Shown here piece after piece: positions 1 through 10,258 of a DNA stretch of 35,895 bases (position 1 is the stretch's first letter; each line of letters begins with the position of its first letter). This stretch comes from Actinomycetes bacterium (GTDB lineage Bacteria > Actinomycetota > Acidimicrobiia > IMCC26256 > PALSA-610), in assembly GCA_025463905.1 (NCBI GenBank), contig JAODBJ010000297.1, positions 1-35,895 on the forward strand, given 5' to 3'. The notes beneath the pieces were generated by a model. That model was not told the DNA's origin and did not search any database. It saw only the letters and a list, made by a program, of their open reading frames with translations. The translations under genes were made by a program, and so were the position numbers.

Positions 1-992
1 GCGGAGCGGTAGACGCCCGAGATCATGTCCGCACCGCCCGCGAACGCCAACATCGCCAGGACGAAAGCCGGCGCGCGGACGACTCCGGCGGCCGCGATCG
101 CGACACCCCACGCGCTGATCGCCCAGAGCACGGCGCGGCCCTGATGTTGCACTCGAGCCGTCCACCCGCTGAGGAGTGACGCGACGAACGCGCCGGCGGC
201 GACCGATGAGAGCAAGAGCCCATATAACGTCGCCCCTCCGCCCAGCCGGTCCGCCAGTGCCGGGAACAACGCTCGGGGCATGCCGAACACCATCGCCAGG
301 AAGTCGATACCGAAGGTGCTCATGATGATCGAATGCCCACGCAGGAAACGCAAACCCTCGAGCACGGACGATGCCGCAGCACTGCTCGCGGCGACCACGG
401 GGGGAGCCGCCGCGATGGCACCGAATACAACGAGCGCGATGCAATAGGTGGCGGCATCGGCGGTATAGGCGCTGGTGAGCCCGAACACGCTGATGATCAC
501 TCCGCCCGCCGCCGGCCCGAACATCATTCCGAACGTCCCGTAGGTCGTTTGCAACGCATACGCGGCGGGCCGCAACTCGTCCTCGACCAGTAGAGGCAAG
601 AGCGCGCGCAACACGGCAGAGCTCACCGCGAACACGGCGCTTGCGGCCGCGCCCGCGACGTAGAGCAACCACAGCTGCGGTCGATGAAACGACGCGTTCA
701 CCGCGAGGGCAGCCGAACATCCGAGCGCGGCAGCGGTCGACCCGAGGAGCAGGCGTCGCTTGTCGACGCGGTCTGCGAACGCGCCGCCGACAACCGCGAA
801 CAACAACAGCGGTCCGAGCTGCACCACACCGAGCAGTCCAACCGCGAGCGACGATCCGGTCTGGTGGAACACCTGGTAGGGAAGGGCCGCAATCGTGATC
901 GTGCTGCCGAGAAACGACACGGCCTGGCCGACCCACAGCCGCCGGAAATCCCGCGACACTCTGAGCGGTGTCGTATCCACGAGCAGACGCAT
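1..992 (-). CDS. MFS transporter, C-terminus cut by window edge
   Basis: This is a major facilitator superfamily permease, probably exporting a small molecule across the inner membrane; the substrate cannot be read from sequence. About 330 residues are visible from the ATG at 992-990, and the frame stays open to base 1, so the C-terminal part is missing. After a short cytoplasmic start (MRLLVDTTPL) the protein is a series of hydrophobic helices. The loop between helices 2 and 3 carries the MFS-type motif GGAFADRVDKRRLL, and FGPAAGG follows later. This pattern fits the EntS/MFS_3-like exporter group. It lies 42 bases downstream of the CoA-transferase gene on the same strand and may be the last gene of that operon. 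An AGGTTGAG stretch upstream could be a weak ribosome site. The family call is secure; the function is not. Confidence 0.85.
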   Translation of the reverse strand, partial: MRLLVDTTPLRVSRDFRRLWVGQAVSFLGSTITIAALPYQVFHQTGSSLAVGLLGVVQLGPLLLFAVVGGAFADRVDKRRLLLGSTAAALGCSAALAVNASFHRPQLWLLYVAGAAASAVFAVSSAVLRALLPLLVEDELRPAAYALQTTYGTFGMMFGPAAGGVIISVFGLTSAYTADAATYCIALVVFGAIAAAPPVVAASSAAASSVLEGLRFLRGHSIIMSTFGIDFLAMVFGMPRALFPALADRLGGGATLYGLLLSSVAAGAFVASLLSGWTARVQHQGRAVLWAISAWGVAIAAAGVVRAPAFVLAMLAFAGGADMISGVYRS

Positions 993-1034
993 GAGTTCTC
1001 AACCTAATGATGCAATCGAGAACGCCGGCGTGGA

Positions 1035-2333
1035 TTAACGGACGTAACCGAGCTCGTGAGCTTGGCGGTCGAGTTCCTCTCGGAACTTCGGGTGGGCGAT
1101 GCCGATGAGCGCGCGTGCGCGCTCGGCAATCGAGCGGCCGCGTAGCTCGGCGACGCCATACTCGGTCACCACGTGATCGACGGTGTTCTTCATCGTGGTC
1201 ACGGGTGCGCCCTGATAGAGCCGGGCGACGATCCGCGAGATCGTTTCGTCGCTCGTCGTCGCGTGGGTGACCACGAAGCCCATACCGCGCTCCGAGTACA
1301 TCGCGCCGCGAGCAAAGTCGGACTGACCTCCACTACCGGAGTAGTACTTCCCGGCGATCATCTCCGAGTTGCATTGTCCGAGCAGATCAACCTCGATCGT
1401 GGCGTTGATCGACACGAAACAATGTTCGCGGCCGATCACGCGCGGGTCGTTCACCCAGTCGACGGGGAGGAACTCCATCACGCTGTTGTCGTGCAGGAAG
1501 TCGTAGAGGCGCTTGGTGCCCATCGAGAAGGTGGCCACGATCTTGCCGGGACGGGTCACCTTCTGCGTGCCCGTGAGCGCACCCGACTCCAGCAGGTCCA
1601 TCACGCCGTCGCTCATCAGTTCGGTGTGTACGGCGAGATCGCGGTGGTTGTGCAACAACGCGAGGATCGTGTTCGGGATCGCGCCGATGCCGGCTTGGAT
1701 CGTTGCACCATCAGGAATCCGATCGGCCACGAGTTGGGCGATGCGTTCGTCTTTGCGGTCGACCGGAGGCGGTGTGAGCTCGTGTAGTGGATATTCGGCT
1801 TCGGTCCAACCGACGATCTGGCTCACGTGCAGCGTGTTCTCGCCGAACGTGCGCGGCATGTTCGGGTTCACTTCGAGAAAGAACGGCGCCTTGCCGATGA
1901 AGCGCGCGGTGTAGTCGGCGTTGGTGCCGAGCGAGAAGTAACCGTGCCGGTCGGGGGGCGAAGCCGCGGCGAGTAGGAGCGAGCACTTGGTGCTGCGGCG
2001 CAGCAACGCCGGCACTTCACTGAAGTTCGCCGGCACGAGATCGCAGCCACCTTCGAGGAACGCCCGGCGGCTCACTGCGCTCAGAAAGTACGCGATGTGG
2101 CGCAAGTGGTCGCCGTACGCGCCGTGCAGGTAGGGACGGTCGTACAGCGCGTGCATTTGATGCACGCGTACGTGTTCGAGTTCGTTCGCGTGCGCGTCGA
2201 TCGTGTCGAGCAATACCTTCGGTTCGCCCACCGCGAGCGGAACGATCAGGTCGGCGCCGGGGGGGACGAAATCGAGCACCCGCTCGGGTGCAACGGGGTT
2301 TGCGGCCGGGTGCCGTCGATCGATCAACGTCAC
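1035..2333 (-). CDS. Acetyl-CoA hydrolase / 4-hydroxybutyrate CoA-transferase family protein
   Basis: This is a cytoplasmic family I CoA-transferase of 432 aa, the usual length for 4-hydroxybutyrate or acetate CoA-transferases. It should move CoA between acetyl-CoA and a carboxylic acid through a glutamyl-CoA thioester. The catalytic Glu is visible as E238 in HTELMSDG, the same position reported for the Clostridium 4-hydroxybutyrate enzyme. The glycine loops QAGIGAIPN and YYSGSGGQSDF and the C-terminal VVTEYGVAELRG block are typical. It starts 9 bases after the class I fumarase stop, so the two are very likely co-transcribed. That suggests a C4-acid route (fumarate, malate, succinate or 4-hydroxybutyrate), but the true acyl acceptor is not visible. 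The family is secure and the substrate is inference. Confidence 0.92.
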   Translation of the reverse strand: MTLIDRRHPAANPVAPERVLDFVPPGADLIVPLAVGEPKVLLDTIDAHANELEHVRVHQMHALYDRPYLHGAYGDHLRHIAYFLSAVSRRAFLEGGCDLVPANFSEVPALLRRSTKCSLLLAAASPPDRHGYFSLGTNADYTARFIGKAPFFLEVNPNMPRTFGENTLHVSQIVGWTEAEYPLHELTPPPVDRKDERIAQLVADRIPDGATIQAGIGAIPNTILALLHNHRDLAVHTELMSDGVMDLLESGALTGTQKVTRPGKIVATFSMGTKRLYDFLHDNSVMEFLPVDWVNDPRVIGREHCFVSINATIEVDLLGQCNSEMIAGKYYSGSGGQSDFARGAMYSERGMGFVVTHATTSDETISRIVARLYQGAPVTTMKNTVDHVVTEYGVAELRGRSIAERARALIGIAHPKFREELDRQAHELGYVR

Positions 2334-2342
2334 GGCGCCTTC

Positions 2343-3998
<1,656 letters not shown>

Positions 3999-4017
3999 GG
4001 GGGCAAAGTAGTAGAGC

Positions 4018-5439
4018 GTGAGTACCGTCGCGCTTATGGAGAAAGCGCGTGGAGAGTTCCGGGTCGAGCACGACACGATGGGTGATGTGCAGGTACCCGC
4101 GTGGGCGCGGTGGGGCGCCAGCACGCAGCGGGCGGTGGAGAACTTCCCGATCTCGGGCACGCGCCTGGAACGCCGGTTGGTGCGGGCGCTTGCGTTGGTG
4201 AAGGGCGAGGCCGCGCCGGTGAACGCTCGTCTGAAAGATGTCCCGCACGTGACGAAGCCCATCGCCGACGCGATCGCCGCTGCGGCCGACCAAGTGGCGC
4301 GCGGCGAGTTCGACGACCACTTCCCGGTCGACGTGTTCCAGACTGGCTCCGGCACGTCGTCCAACACGAACATGAACGAGGTGCTCGCGAACATCGCGTC
4401 GGAGTATCTCGGCGAGACGGTGCACCCGAACGACCACGTGAACGCGTCGCAGTCGTCGAACGACGTGTTCCCAACCGCCATCCACCTCGCCGCGACCGAA
4501 GCCATCGTCGTCGACCTCATGCCGGCGCTCGAACATCTGTCGCGCGCGTTGCGCCGTAAGCAGCGCGAGTTCGCGCACGTCGTGAAGTCTGGTCGTACGC
4601 ACTTGATGGACGCGACGCCGGTGACGCTCGGCCAGGAGTTCGGCGGCTACGCCACTCAGGTCGACGACTGCGTCGAGCGCCTGCGCGACCTCCTGCCGCG
4701 ACTCGGCACCGTGCCACTCGGTGGCACCGCCGTCGGCACCGGTCTCAACGCGCCGAAGTCGTTCGCGCGCAGCGTTGTTCGTCGACTCGTCGAGAAGACG
4801 GGTCTGCCGTTACGCGAAGCACGCGACCACTTTGCCGCACAGGGATCGCGCGACGCGTTGGTTGAATGTTCCGGCCAGCTACGCACCTGCGCGGTCGCGC
4901 TCATCAAGATCGCCAACGACTTGCGTTGGATGGCGAGCGGACCACGCACCGGACTGGCGGAGATCCGTCTCCCCGACCTGCAACCGGGGTCGTCGATCAT
5001 GCCGGGCAAGGTCAACCCTGTCCTCCCGGAAGCCGTCACGCAGGTGGGCGCGCAGGTGTTCGGCAACGACGCTGCAGTCGCGTTCGCCGGTTCGCAGGGA
5101 AACTTCGAGCTCAACGTGTACATGCCGATGATGGCCCGCAATGTGCTCGAGTCGATACGGCTGCTCACGAACGTGTCGCGAGCGTTCGCCGACAAGTGCA
5201 TAGGCGGCATCGAGGCAAACATCGAACGCTGCCAGCAGTACGCAGAGTCGTCACCGTCGATCGGTGCGTCGCTAAATCCCTACATCGGCTACGACGCGGC
5301 GGCCAAGGTGGTGAAGGAGTCGATGGCAACCGGCAAACCGGTGCGCGACATCGTGCTGAAACAAAAGCTGATGACCGCCGAGGATCTCGATCGGGCGCTC
5401 GACGTCGAAGCAATGACGAAGGGCGGCATCATTCGGTGA
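4018..5439 (+). CDS. fumC: Class II fumarate hydratase
   Basis: This is an iron-independent fumarase of the fumarase/aspartase superfamily, cytoplasmic and expected to be a homotetramer. From the GTG at 4018 it has 473 aa, close to the usual 465-475; an ATG at 4036 is an alternative start. Family blocks appear in order: [46 protein letters not shown] (with the active-site His) and the signature [18 protein letters not shown] is the form seen in actinobacterial FumC, so fumarase is favoured over aspartase. No clear ribosome site precedes the GTG, so translation may be leaderless. It is divergent from the class I fumarase, giving an O2-sensitive and an O2-stable enzyme for the same reaction side by side. 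Confidence 0.93.
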   Translation: MSTVALMEKARGEFRVEHDTMGDVQVPAWARWGASTQRAVENFPISGTRLERRLVRALALVKGEAAPVNARLKDVPHVTKPIADAIAAAADQVARGEFDDHFPVDVFQTGSGTSSNTNMNEVLANIASEYLGETVHPNDHVNASQSSNDVFPTAIHLAATEAIVVDLMPALEHLSRALRRKQREFAHVVKSGRTHLMDATPVTLGQEFGGYATQVDDCVERLRDLLPRLGTVPLGGTAVGTGLNAPKSFARSVVRRLVEKTGLPLREARDHFAAQGSRDALVECSGQLRTCAVALIKIANDLRWMASGPRTGLAEIRLPDLQPGSSIMPGKVNPVLPEAVTQVGAQVFGNDAAVAFAGSQGNFELNVYMPMMARNVLESIRLLTNVSRAFADKCIGGIEANIERCQQYAESSPSIGASLNPYIGYDAAAKVVKESMATGKPVRDIVLKQKLMTAEDLDRALDVEAMTKGGIIR

Positions 5440-5492
5440 CACAGGCTGTTGCACCGTTACGCTCGCGCGTCTGAACGGTAGGAGGGCCACCC

Positions 5493-5861
5493 GTGAGTGA
5501 GCAGCAGCCAGGTTTCGGTGGGGGCGTCGACGGCGTGCGGGTGCTGTCGAAACGGTCGCTCGATGTCGATGGCGACGGCACGACGGACCTCGTGGAGACG
5601 GTCACCGAGACGGCGCTCGACGTCGACGGCGACGGCCGGGTGGACGTGCTGGTGACCACGACATCCGTCGAGATGGACGTCGACGGCGACGGAATCCCTG
5701 ACGCGGTGGAGATCACGCAGGTGACCACGATCGACAGCGACGGCGACGGTATCCCCGACGAGAGCGAAGTCACGCAGTTCGACAGCACCAGCGTCCGCGG
5801 AACCGCTGCCGACCACCGTCCGGGCACTTTTCTCGGCGCCCGCGCCGAGAACAATCAGTAA
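5493..5861 (+). CDS. Small acidic protein with four 19-residue DxDxDG repeats
   Basis: I do not recognise this 122-aa protein as a named family. Residues 23-98 are four consecutive units of exactly 19 residues, each opening with (L/M/I)D(V/S)DGDG and followed by a Thr/Val/Glu-rich, strand-like segment. The D-x-D-x-D-G-x-x-D spacing is that of calcium-binding loops in thrombospondin type 3, FG-GAP and dockerin/EF-hand-like repeats, so Ca2+ binding is a reasonable inference. There is no signal peptide or membrane segment, so it would be cytoplasmic unless exported by another route. The GTG start is well supported by an AGGAGGG ribosome site a few bases upstream. It sits 53 bases after fumC and just before a cation transporter, which may hint at metal handling. 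The 57-base periodicity shows it grew by tandem duplication. Confidence 0.8.
   Translation: MSEQQPGFGGGVDGVRVLSKRSLDVDGDGTTDLVETVTETALDVDGDGRVDVLVTTTSVEMDVDGDGIPDAVEITQVTTIDSDGDGIPDESEVTQFDSTSVRGTAADHRPGTFLGARAENNQ
5559..5786 (+). repeat. Four tandem 57-base coding repeats
   Basis: Bases 5559-5786 encode four adjacent 19-residue units (residues 23-41, 42-60, 61-79 and 80-98 of the DxDxDG protein). The best conserved stretch at DNA level is the GACGTCGA-type core encoding D-V-D-G-D-G. The other positions have diverged, so this is an old, in-frame protein repeat rather than a recent microsatellite-like expansion. Confidence 0.85.
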
Positions 5862-5869
5862 CAGACGCG

Positions 5870-6814
5870 ATGGCCGAACCCGAGCACGACGGCGGCCGCG
5901 TCGCGATCCTCGCGGCATTCGCCGCGAACCTCGGGATCGCGATCGCGAAATTCGCCGGCTTCGCGTTCACGGGCGCGGCCTCGCTGCTCGCCGAAGCCAT
6001 CCACTCGCTTGCCGACACGGCGAATCAAGCGCTGCTGTTCCTCGGGCGGGCGCGGGCCCGGCGCGAACCCGACCCGTCACACCCCTTCGGTTACGGGCGG
6101 GTGCGGTACTTCTGGGCGTTCATCGTCGCGTTGGTGCTGTTCCTCGCCGGTGGTGTGTTCGCCATCGTCGAAGCGATCGACAAGTTGCGCCACCCGCACA
6201 AAGTCGAGTCGCTCGGATGGGCGATCGGAATCCTCGCGATCGCGATGGTGCTCGAAGGATGGTCGCTGCGCACGGGCGTGCGTGAAGCACGACCGGCGAA
6301 AGGCAACATGACCTGGTGGGCGTTCATTCGTCACACCAAGCACCCCGAGTTGCCGGTGGTGCTCCTCGAAGACACCGGGGCGCTCGCCGGACTGGTGTTC
6401 GCCATGCTCGGAGTGGTGGTCGCTTCGATCACGGGCAACCCGCGCTTCGACTCCGTCGGCAGCCTCGCCATTGGTCTGCTGCTCGTGGTGATTGCAATAA
6501 CGCTCGCGATCGAGATGAGCAGCCTCCTCGTGGGCGAGTCCGCTCGGCCCGACGAAGTGCGCGCGATCTGGCGCGCGATGGAAGCCGGTGACGACGTCGT
6601 GCGCGTGATTCATATGCGCACAGAGCATCTCGGCCCCGACGAATTGCTGATCGCGGCGAAGGTGGAGTTCGTTCGCGATCTGTCTGTGCGCCAACTGGCC
6701 GCGGCGATCAATGCCGCCGAGGTCCGGGCGCGCGCCGCGGTGCCGGAGCGTTGCGTGATCTATATCGAGCCCGACATCTTCGACGAGGAGAAGGTCGCCG
6801 CGGGGGCGCCGTAG
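5870..6814 (+). CDS. Cation diffusion facilitator family transporter
   Basis: This is an inner-membrane metal/proton antiporter of 314 aa that probably exports Zn2+, Mn2+ or another divalent ion. About six hydrophobic helices precede a soluble C-terminal domain (about residues 215-314). The first metal site in helix 2 is clear: H45 and D49 in AEAIHSLADTAN. The second site, in helix 5, is not the usual HxxxD but E167-D168 in LLEDTGALAGL. Together with the long insert around KGNMTWWAFIRHTKHPE this resembles the SLC30A9-like branch of the family. It starts 8 bases after the repeat protein and is probably co-transcribed with it. It ends only 4 bases before the convergent pspA stop, with no room for a separate terminator. 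The family is certain; the metal is not. Confidence 0.93.
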   Translation: MAEPEHDGGRVAILAAFAANLGIAIAKFAGFAFTGAASLLAEAIHSLADTANQALLFLGRARARREPDPSHPFGYGRVRYFWAFIVALVLFLAGGVFAIVEAIDKLRHPHKVESLGWAIGILAIAMVLEGWSLRTGVREARPAKGNMTWWAFIRHTKHPELPVVLLEDTGALAGLVFAMLGVVVASITGNPRFDSVGSLAIGLLLVVIAITLAIEMSSLLVGESARPDEVRAIWRAMEAGDDVVRVIHMRTEHLGPDELLIAAKVEFVRDLSVRQLAAAINAAEVRARAAVPERCVIYIEPDIFDEEKVAAGAP

Positions 6815-6818
6815 CCGG

Positions 6819-7634
6819 CTACGACGACGCGCCCGGCGACGGTTGTTCCGTCGGTGCAGCCGCGGGCGCGTCGGCGGTCGTCGCAGCCGCGGTGCCTTCC
6901 TCGGCCGCCGGCGCCGGCAGCCCGAGTTGGGTACGCAGCTCCGACAGGCGTGCCTGCGCCTCGGCGTTCATCTGCGCTTGTTCCACTTCGAGCATGCGGT
7001 GCTCGACCGACGTGCTGGTGAGGTCGGCCATCCCTTGCGCCTTCGCCACCCGGGTCTCGATCTTGTCGCGGATCTGCTCGAACGTGGGAACGTCCTCGCC
7101 GACGGTGGCCGACAGGTCGGACATCGCCCGGTTCATCTGCTCCTGCATCTTCGCCTGGTCGAGCTGCGACAGGAGCTGTTGACGTTCGCTGAGCTTCTTC
7201 TGCAACGCGGACGCGTTCTGTGACACCGCCGACTTCGCGTTGTCGGCATTCTTGGTCGCTTCGAGCAGCATCGCCTTGAGTGACTCGACCTCGCGCTCGA
7301 GCGAGATCATCCGGTTCGCGAACGCCTCGGCCGCGCCCTGGTACTCGGTGGTTTTCCCGGCGTCGGCTTTGCGCGTTGCTTCGTCGGTGAGCATCAGGGC
7401 TTGGCGCGCGTTCGCGGTGACCTTGTTGAGCTCTTCGGTCGCGCGGTCGAGCCGCATCTGTGTCTGCTTCTGGTGCGCGATGACGTTTGCGGCTTGCTCG
7501 GTGAGGCGCTTGTGCTGTTCCTGGGCCTCGGCGATCGCCTGTTCGAGCTGCACCTTGGGGTCGGCGGCCTCCTCGAACCGTCCCGACAGCTTTGCCGTCA
7601 CGTACTTCCACCAGCGGCGAGCGAGCTTCAACAT
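6819..7634 (-). CDS. pspA: PspA/IM30 family membrane-stress protein
   Basis: PspA-type proteins are ESCRT-III-like peripheral proteins that assemble on the inner face of the cytoplasmic membrane and stabilise it under stress. The protein has 271 aa. An amphipathic helix at the N-terminus (about residues 1-25, LARRWWKYVTAKLSGRFEE) is followed by a nearly unbroken coiled coil to about residue 220. A 45-residue Ala/Pro/Thr/Glu-rich tail then makes it longer than the 222-aa E. coli protein. The block PKVQLEQAIAEAQEQ is typical of the family. It is the last gene of the seven-gene minus-strand operon, 10 bases behind the membrane/coiled-coil gene. No PspB, PspC or PspF gene is nearby, so any regulation differs from the enterobacterial scheme. 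Confidence 0.95.
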   Translation of the reverse strand: MLKLARRWWKYVTAKLSGRFEEAADPKVQLEQAIAEAQEQHKRLTEQAANVIAHQKQTQMRLDRATEELNKVTANARQALMLTDEATRKADAGKTTEYQGAAEAFANRMISLEREVESLKAMLLEATKNADNAKSAVSQNASALQKKLSERQQLLSQLDQAKMQEQMNRAMSDLSATVGEDVPTFEQIRDKIETRVAKAQGMADLTSTSVEHRMLEVEQAQMNAEAQARLSELRTQLGLPAPAAEEGTAAATTADAPAAAPTEQPSPGASS

Positions 7635-7644
7635 GGGCGCGAGC

Positions 7645-8430
7645 CTAGACGTGTCGTTGTTCGGATCGGACCGAGCCGGCCGCGCTCGCTTCTTCGAGGC
7701 CCTGGCGGAGGGATTCGAGATCGCCGACGAGCGAGTCGACGTCGTCGCCCAGGCCGGAAAGCGCCTGCACGTCGTCGGCCTGGAGCGACAACTCCACGGC
7801 TCGCGCTACCGCTTCGTCGAGACGGGCGTCGAGCAATTGGAGGCGGTCGCGGGCGTTGGTCGCCACCTTGGCCAGCCGCTCGCCCGAGTCGATCTGGGCC
7901 TGTAACGCCTGCGCGGTCTGGTCGAGCGATGCGTTCCCGCCCGTGCCGGGCTGAGCGCGCTTCACGGCTTCGAGTTGTGTGCGCGCGTCGTCGAGGTCGA
8001 GAGATCGCACGCCTGCGACCAGCGCGTCACCGCGGCGGGCGACGCGCCAGCACTCGTGCACGGCCGCGTCGACGCGGGTGCCGATCTCCGCCAGCCGGTC
8101 GTGAATCGGCCCGGGGTCGACGGAGCGCACGACGCCGGCGAACCGGCGCTGCGCCTGCAATCCCGCCTGCACGAAACGCGACCACGGCTCGCTCAACGAG
8201 CGCGGATCGATCCGGTCCTCCCGCCGAGCGTGGGGGCCGCGCGGAAGCTTCACCCCGACAACGGCCGCGTACGCGAGCGCGCCCAATCCGATCGCGGCCA
8301 GGAGTGGTGCGCCGGCGAGGACTCCGATCGACGTGCCGATGCCCGCGCCCACGATCGCGGTCGGCGCCATGATCGCTTCACCAGTACGCCTCGCCTTGAG
8401 ATGCTCGGGCAGCCGATCGATGAGGCCCAT
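7645..8430 (-). CDS. Membrane protein with C-terminal coiled coil, PspA partner candidate
   Basis: I do not recognise a named family in this 261-aa protein. It begins with a short basic amphipathic stretch (MGLIDRLPEHLKARR). A long glycine/alanine-rich hydrophobic region at residues about 20-60, able to span the membrane twice as a hairpin, follows. The remaining 200 residues are charged and mostly helical, with heptad-like Leu/Val/Ala patterns typical of coiled coils (for example from SGERLAKVATNARDRLQLLD onward). Both ends of the hairpin would leave the coiled coil in the cytoplasm, where PspA acts. It lies between the VWA lipoprotein gene (7 bases upstream) and pspA (10 bases downstream), so all three are surely co-transcribed. 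A role as a membrane anchor or partner for PspA is inference from position and architecture. Confidence 0.75.
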   Translation of the reverse strand: MGLIDRLPEHLKARRTGEAIMAPTAIVGAGIGTSIGVLAGAPLLAAIGLGALAYAAVVGVKLPRGPHARREDRIDPRSLSEPWSRFVQAGLQAQRRFAGVVRSVDPGPIHDRLAEIGTRVDAAVHECWRVARRGDALVAGVRSLDLDDARTQLEAVKRAQPGTGGNASLDQTAQALQAQIDSGERLAKVATNARDRLQLLDARLDEAVARAVELSLQADDVQALSGLGDDVDSLVGDLESLRQGLEEASAAGSVRSEQRHV

Positions 8431-8437
8431 GAGCGGT

Positions 8438-10258
8438 TTAGAAGTTGCTCACGACCGACACGAAGACCTTCGAGATCGTCGTCGGGTCGGACGCGTCGTA
8501 GACCTGGGCGTTGGTTGCCTCGGCGATGCGGCGCAAGGTTTGGAGATCGGCGTCGGCGCCGTACGCGATGGCGAAGATGCGCACCGGTTTTGCCGACTCA
8601 CCTTCGGCCTGCGTCCGCAACGTGCGTAACAAGCCTTCGAGATCGCTGTTGCGTGCGTCCTCGTTGCGACCGTCGGTGAGGAGCACCACGGCATTGATGC
8701 GTTGCGCGTCGAAGGACCCCGACATCGTGTTGTACGCGTCTTGGGTCGCGGTGTAGAGCGGTGTGCCATTTGTCGGAGTGAGGTCTTGCACGCGGCGGAC
8801 GATCTCTTCCCGGTTCGATGCAAGCGGCCCGATCGGTACGAGGTCGAGCGAGTCTTGATTTTGTGACGGTCCGAGGTCGGTGGAGAACACGCGCAAGCCG
8901 ACCTGGTCGTCGGGTTCGAACTGGCTGAGTGCGTTGATCGTCGCGCTCTTGGCGAGATCGAGTTTCGTTTCGCCCGTCGTCTTGTTGCCCGGTTCGCCCA
9001 TCGAACCGGAAATGTCGAGCAAGAGCAGCACCCGGGCGCGCTTGCGGTCGGCGGCCCAACGGTCGAGGAGGGCCGACAGCACCGTGGGCTGCGGGACTTC
9101 GAGCAGCGTCTGCGGTTCGTTCGGATCGACCCCGTTGGCTGCGACGATCGGGCTGCCGACCGGCACCGACGGGTTCCCGGGGCGGAACCCGGCGCGCAAC
9201 ACCGTGCGCTGCGCGTCGGGTCGTTTCACGAAGGCTTGGAAGCGCGCCGCGCCTTCGCGTTGCGTTGCGTTCACCCACGGCGCCTTGAGCACGATGAAGG
9301 GGCTGTCAGAGAACAGCGTCCCTTCCTTCGGATAGATCGCGACGAGCGGGATGCGCGGTTTGCGGGGTTGCTCACCCGGATCGAGGATGCCGTCGGGGTT
9401 GCCCGAGTTGTAGTCGATGACCGACTTCTCCTCGATGGCCACCGCCGACACGTACGTGAGTGACGTTCCGCGCGCGTCGTTGCGGAACCAGTTGTTGAGG
9501 AATGTCATGGTGATGTCGCCGTAGTGCACGACCGACGCCTCCACGCCACGCGCGAACTGTCGGACTTTCGCGTTGTTGAGATCTTCGAGCGAGAGGCCTT
9601 TGGTCTTGCCGGTGGCCGCGTAGTACTGCGCGATGGTCGCGTTCAACGCGCTGGTGGAGTAGTTCGGGTTGGTCTTTCCGAGCCGGAACGGGCCCCACTC
9701 GGGATGCCCGTACTTGCCCCACCCGCGCGGGTCGCGCGAGAGGGCGAGGATGTCGGCATAGCCGACCGGTCGCTGCGGGTAGCCGAGCGCGTCGGCCATG
9801 GGTTTCGGCATCGCGATCACGAGTGGCGTGAGCATGAACGGATCGCTCGGCGGTGCCATCGCCGGTTGTTGTTTCGCGGCCAACCGCTGGTTGAGGATCG
9901 CAGCCCACGAACTCGCGGCCGGTGACCACACCACCGGGCGAGGACCGTTCACCGTGGGGTCGGGCCATCCCTGCGCCAGGAGCGACATCGCAGACCCCGA
10001 CGCTTTGCTTTGCACCCGCACGAACGCGCAGCGGCCGTTGCTCAGCTTGGCGTCGTTCGAACGGTTGAAGTTGCGTGCGAGATCGGAGAGCAACGCGATC
10101 TTCTCCGACGACACGGCGACGTCGACGGCGCTGCACTTGCCCGGATCCCCGAGGCCGCTGCCGCCCGTCGCCGCTGCGCCGGTGTGCTTGCTCGAGCAGG
10201 CGGCGAGGGCAACGAGCACGCACGCAAGCAGCGCGACGAGCACCTTCCTCACCTTCAT
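8438..10258 (-). CDS. Lipoprotein with solute-binding-like and VWA domains
   Basis: This is a 606-aa exported lipoprotein. Residues 1-21 form a signal peptide ending in the lipobox L18-A-A-C21, so the mature protein should be lipid-anchored on the outer face of the membrane. Residues about 40-390 look like a periplasmic/extracellular solute-binding domain. Residues about 405-606 form a von Willebrand A domain with a complete metal site: D415, S417 and S419 in LLDISGSMG, T499 in NGTPLYT and D529 in LLTDGRNED. The ATG at 10258 was chosen because it starts the signal peptide and overlaps the upstream stop (ATGA); the open frame extends further but has no signal there. The fusion should bind a ligand and, through the MIDAS, another protein. 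Neither partner is known. Confidence 0.88.
   Translation of the reverse strand: MKVRKVLVALLACVLVALAACSSKHTGAAATGGSGLGDPGKCSAVDVAVSSEKIALLSDLARNFNRSNDAKLSNGRCAFVRVQSKASGSAMSLLAQGWPDPTVNGPRPVVWSPAASSWAAILNQRLAAKQQPAMAPPSDPFMLTPLVIAMPKPMADALGYPQRPVGYADILALSRDPRGWGKYGHPEWGPFRLGKTNPNYSTSALNATIAQYYAATGKTKGLSLEDLNNAKVRQFARGVEASVVHYGDITMTFLNNWFRNDARGTSLTYVSAVAIEEKSVIDYNSGNPDGILDPGEQPRKPRIPLVAIYPKEGTLFSDSPFIVLKAPWVNATQREGAARFQAFVKRPDAQRTVLRAGFRPGNPSVPVGSPIVAANGVDPNEPQTLLEVPQPTVLSALLDRWAADRKRARVLLLLDISGSMGEPGNKTTGETKLDLAKSATINALSQFEPDDQVGLRVFSTDLGPSQNQDSLDLVPIGPLASNREEIVRRVQDLTPTNGTPLYTATQDAYNTMSGSFDAQRINAVVLLTDGRNEDARNSDLEGLLRTLRTQAEGESAKPVRIFAIAYGADADLQTLRRIAEATNAQVYDASDPTTISKVFVSVVSNF

Noticed and set aside
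3999-4520. N-terminal extension of the class I fumarase frame to 725 aa
   Set aside because: The extra part is antisense to the conserved start of fumC, has no family match, and the ATG at 3998 gives the normal FumA length.
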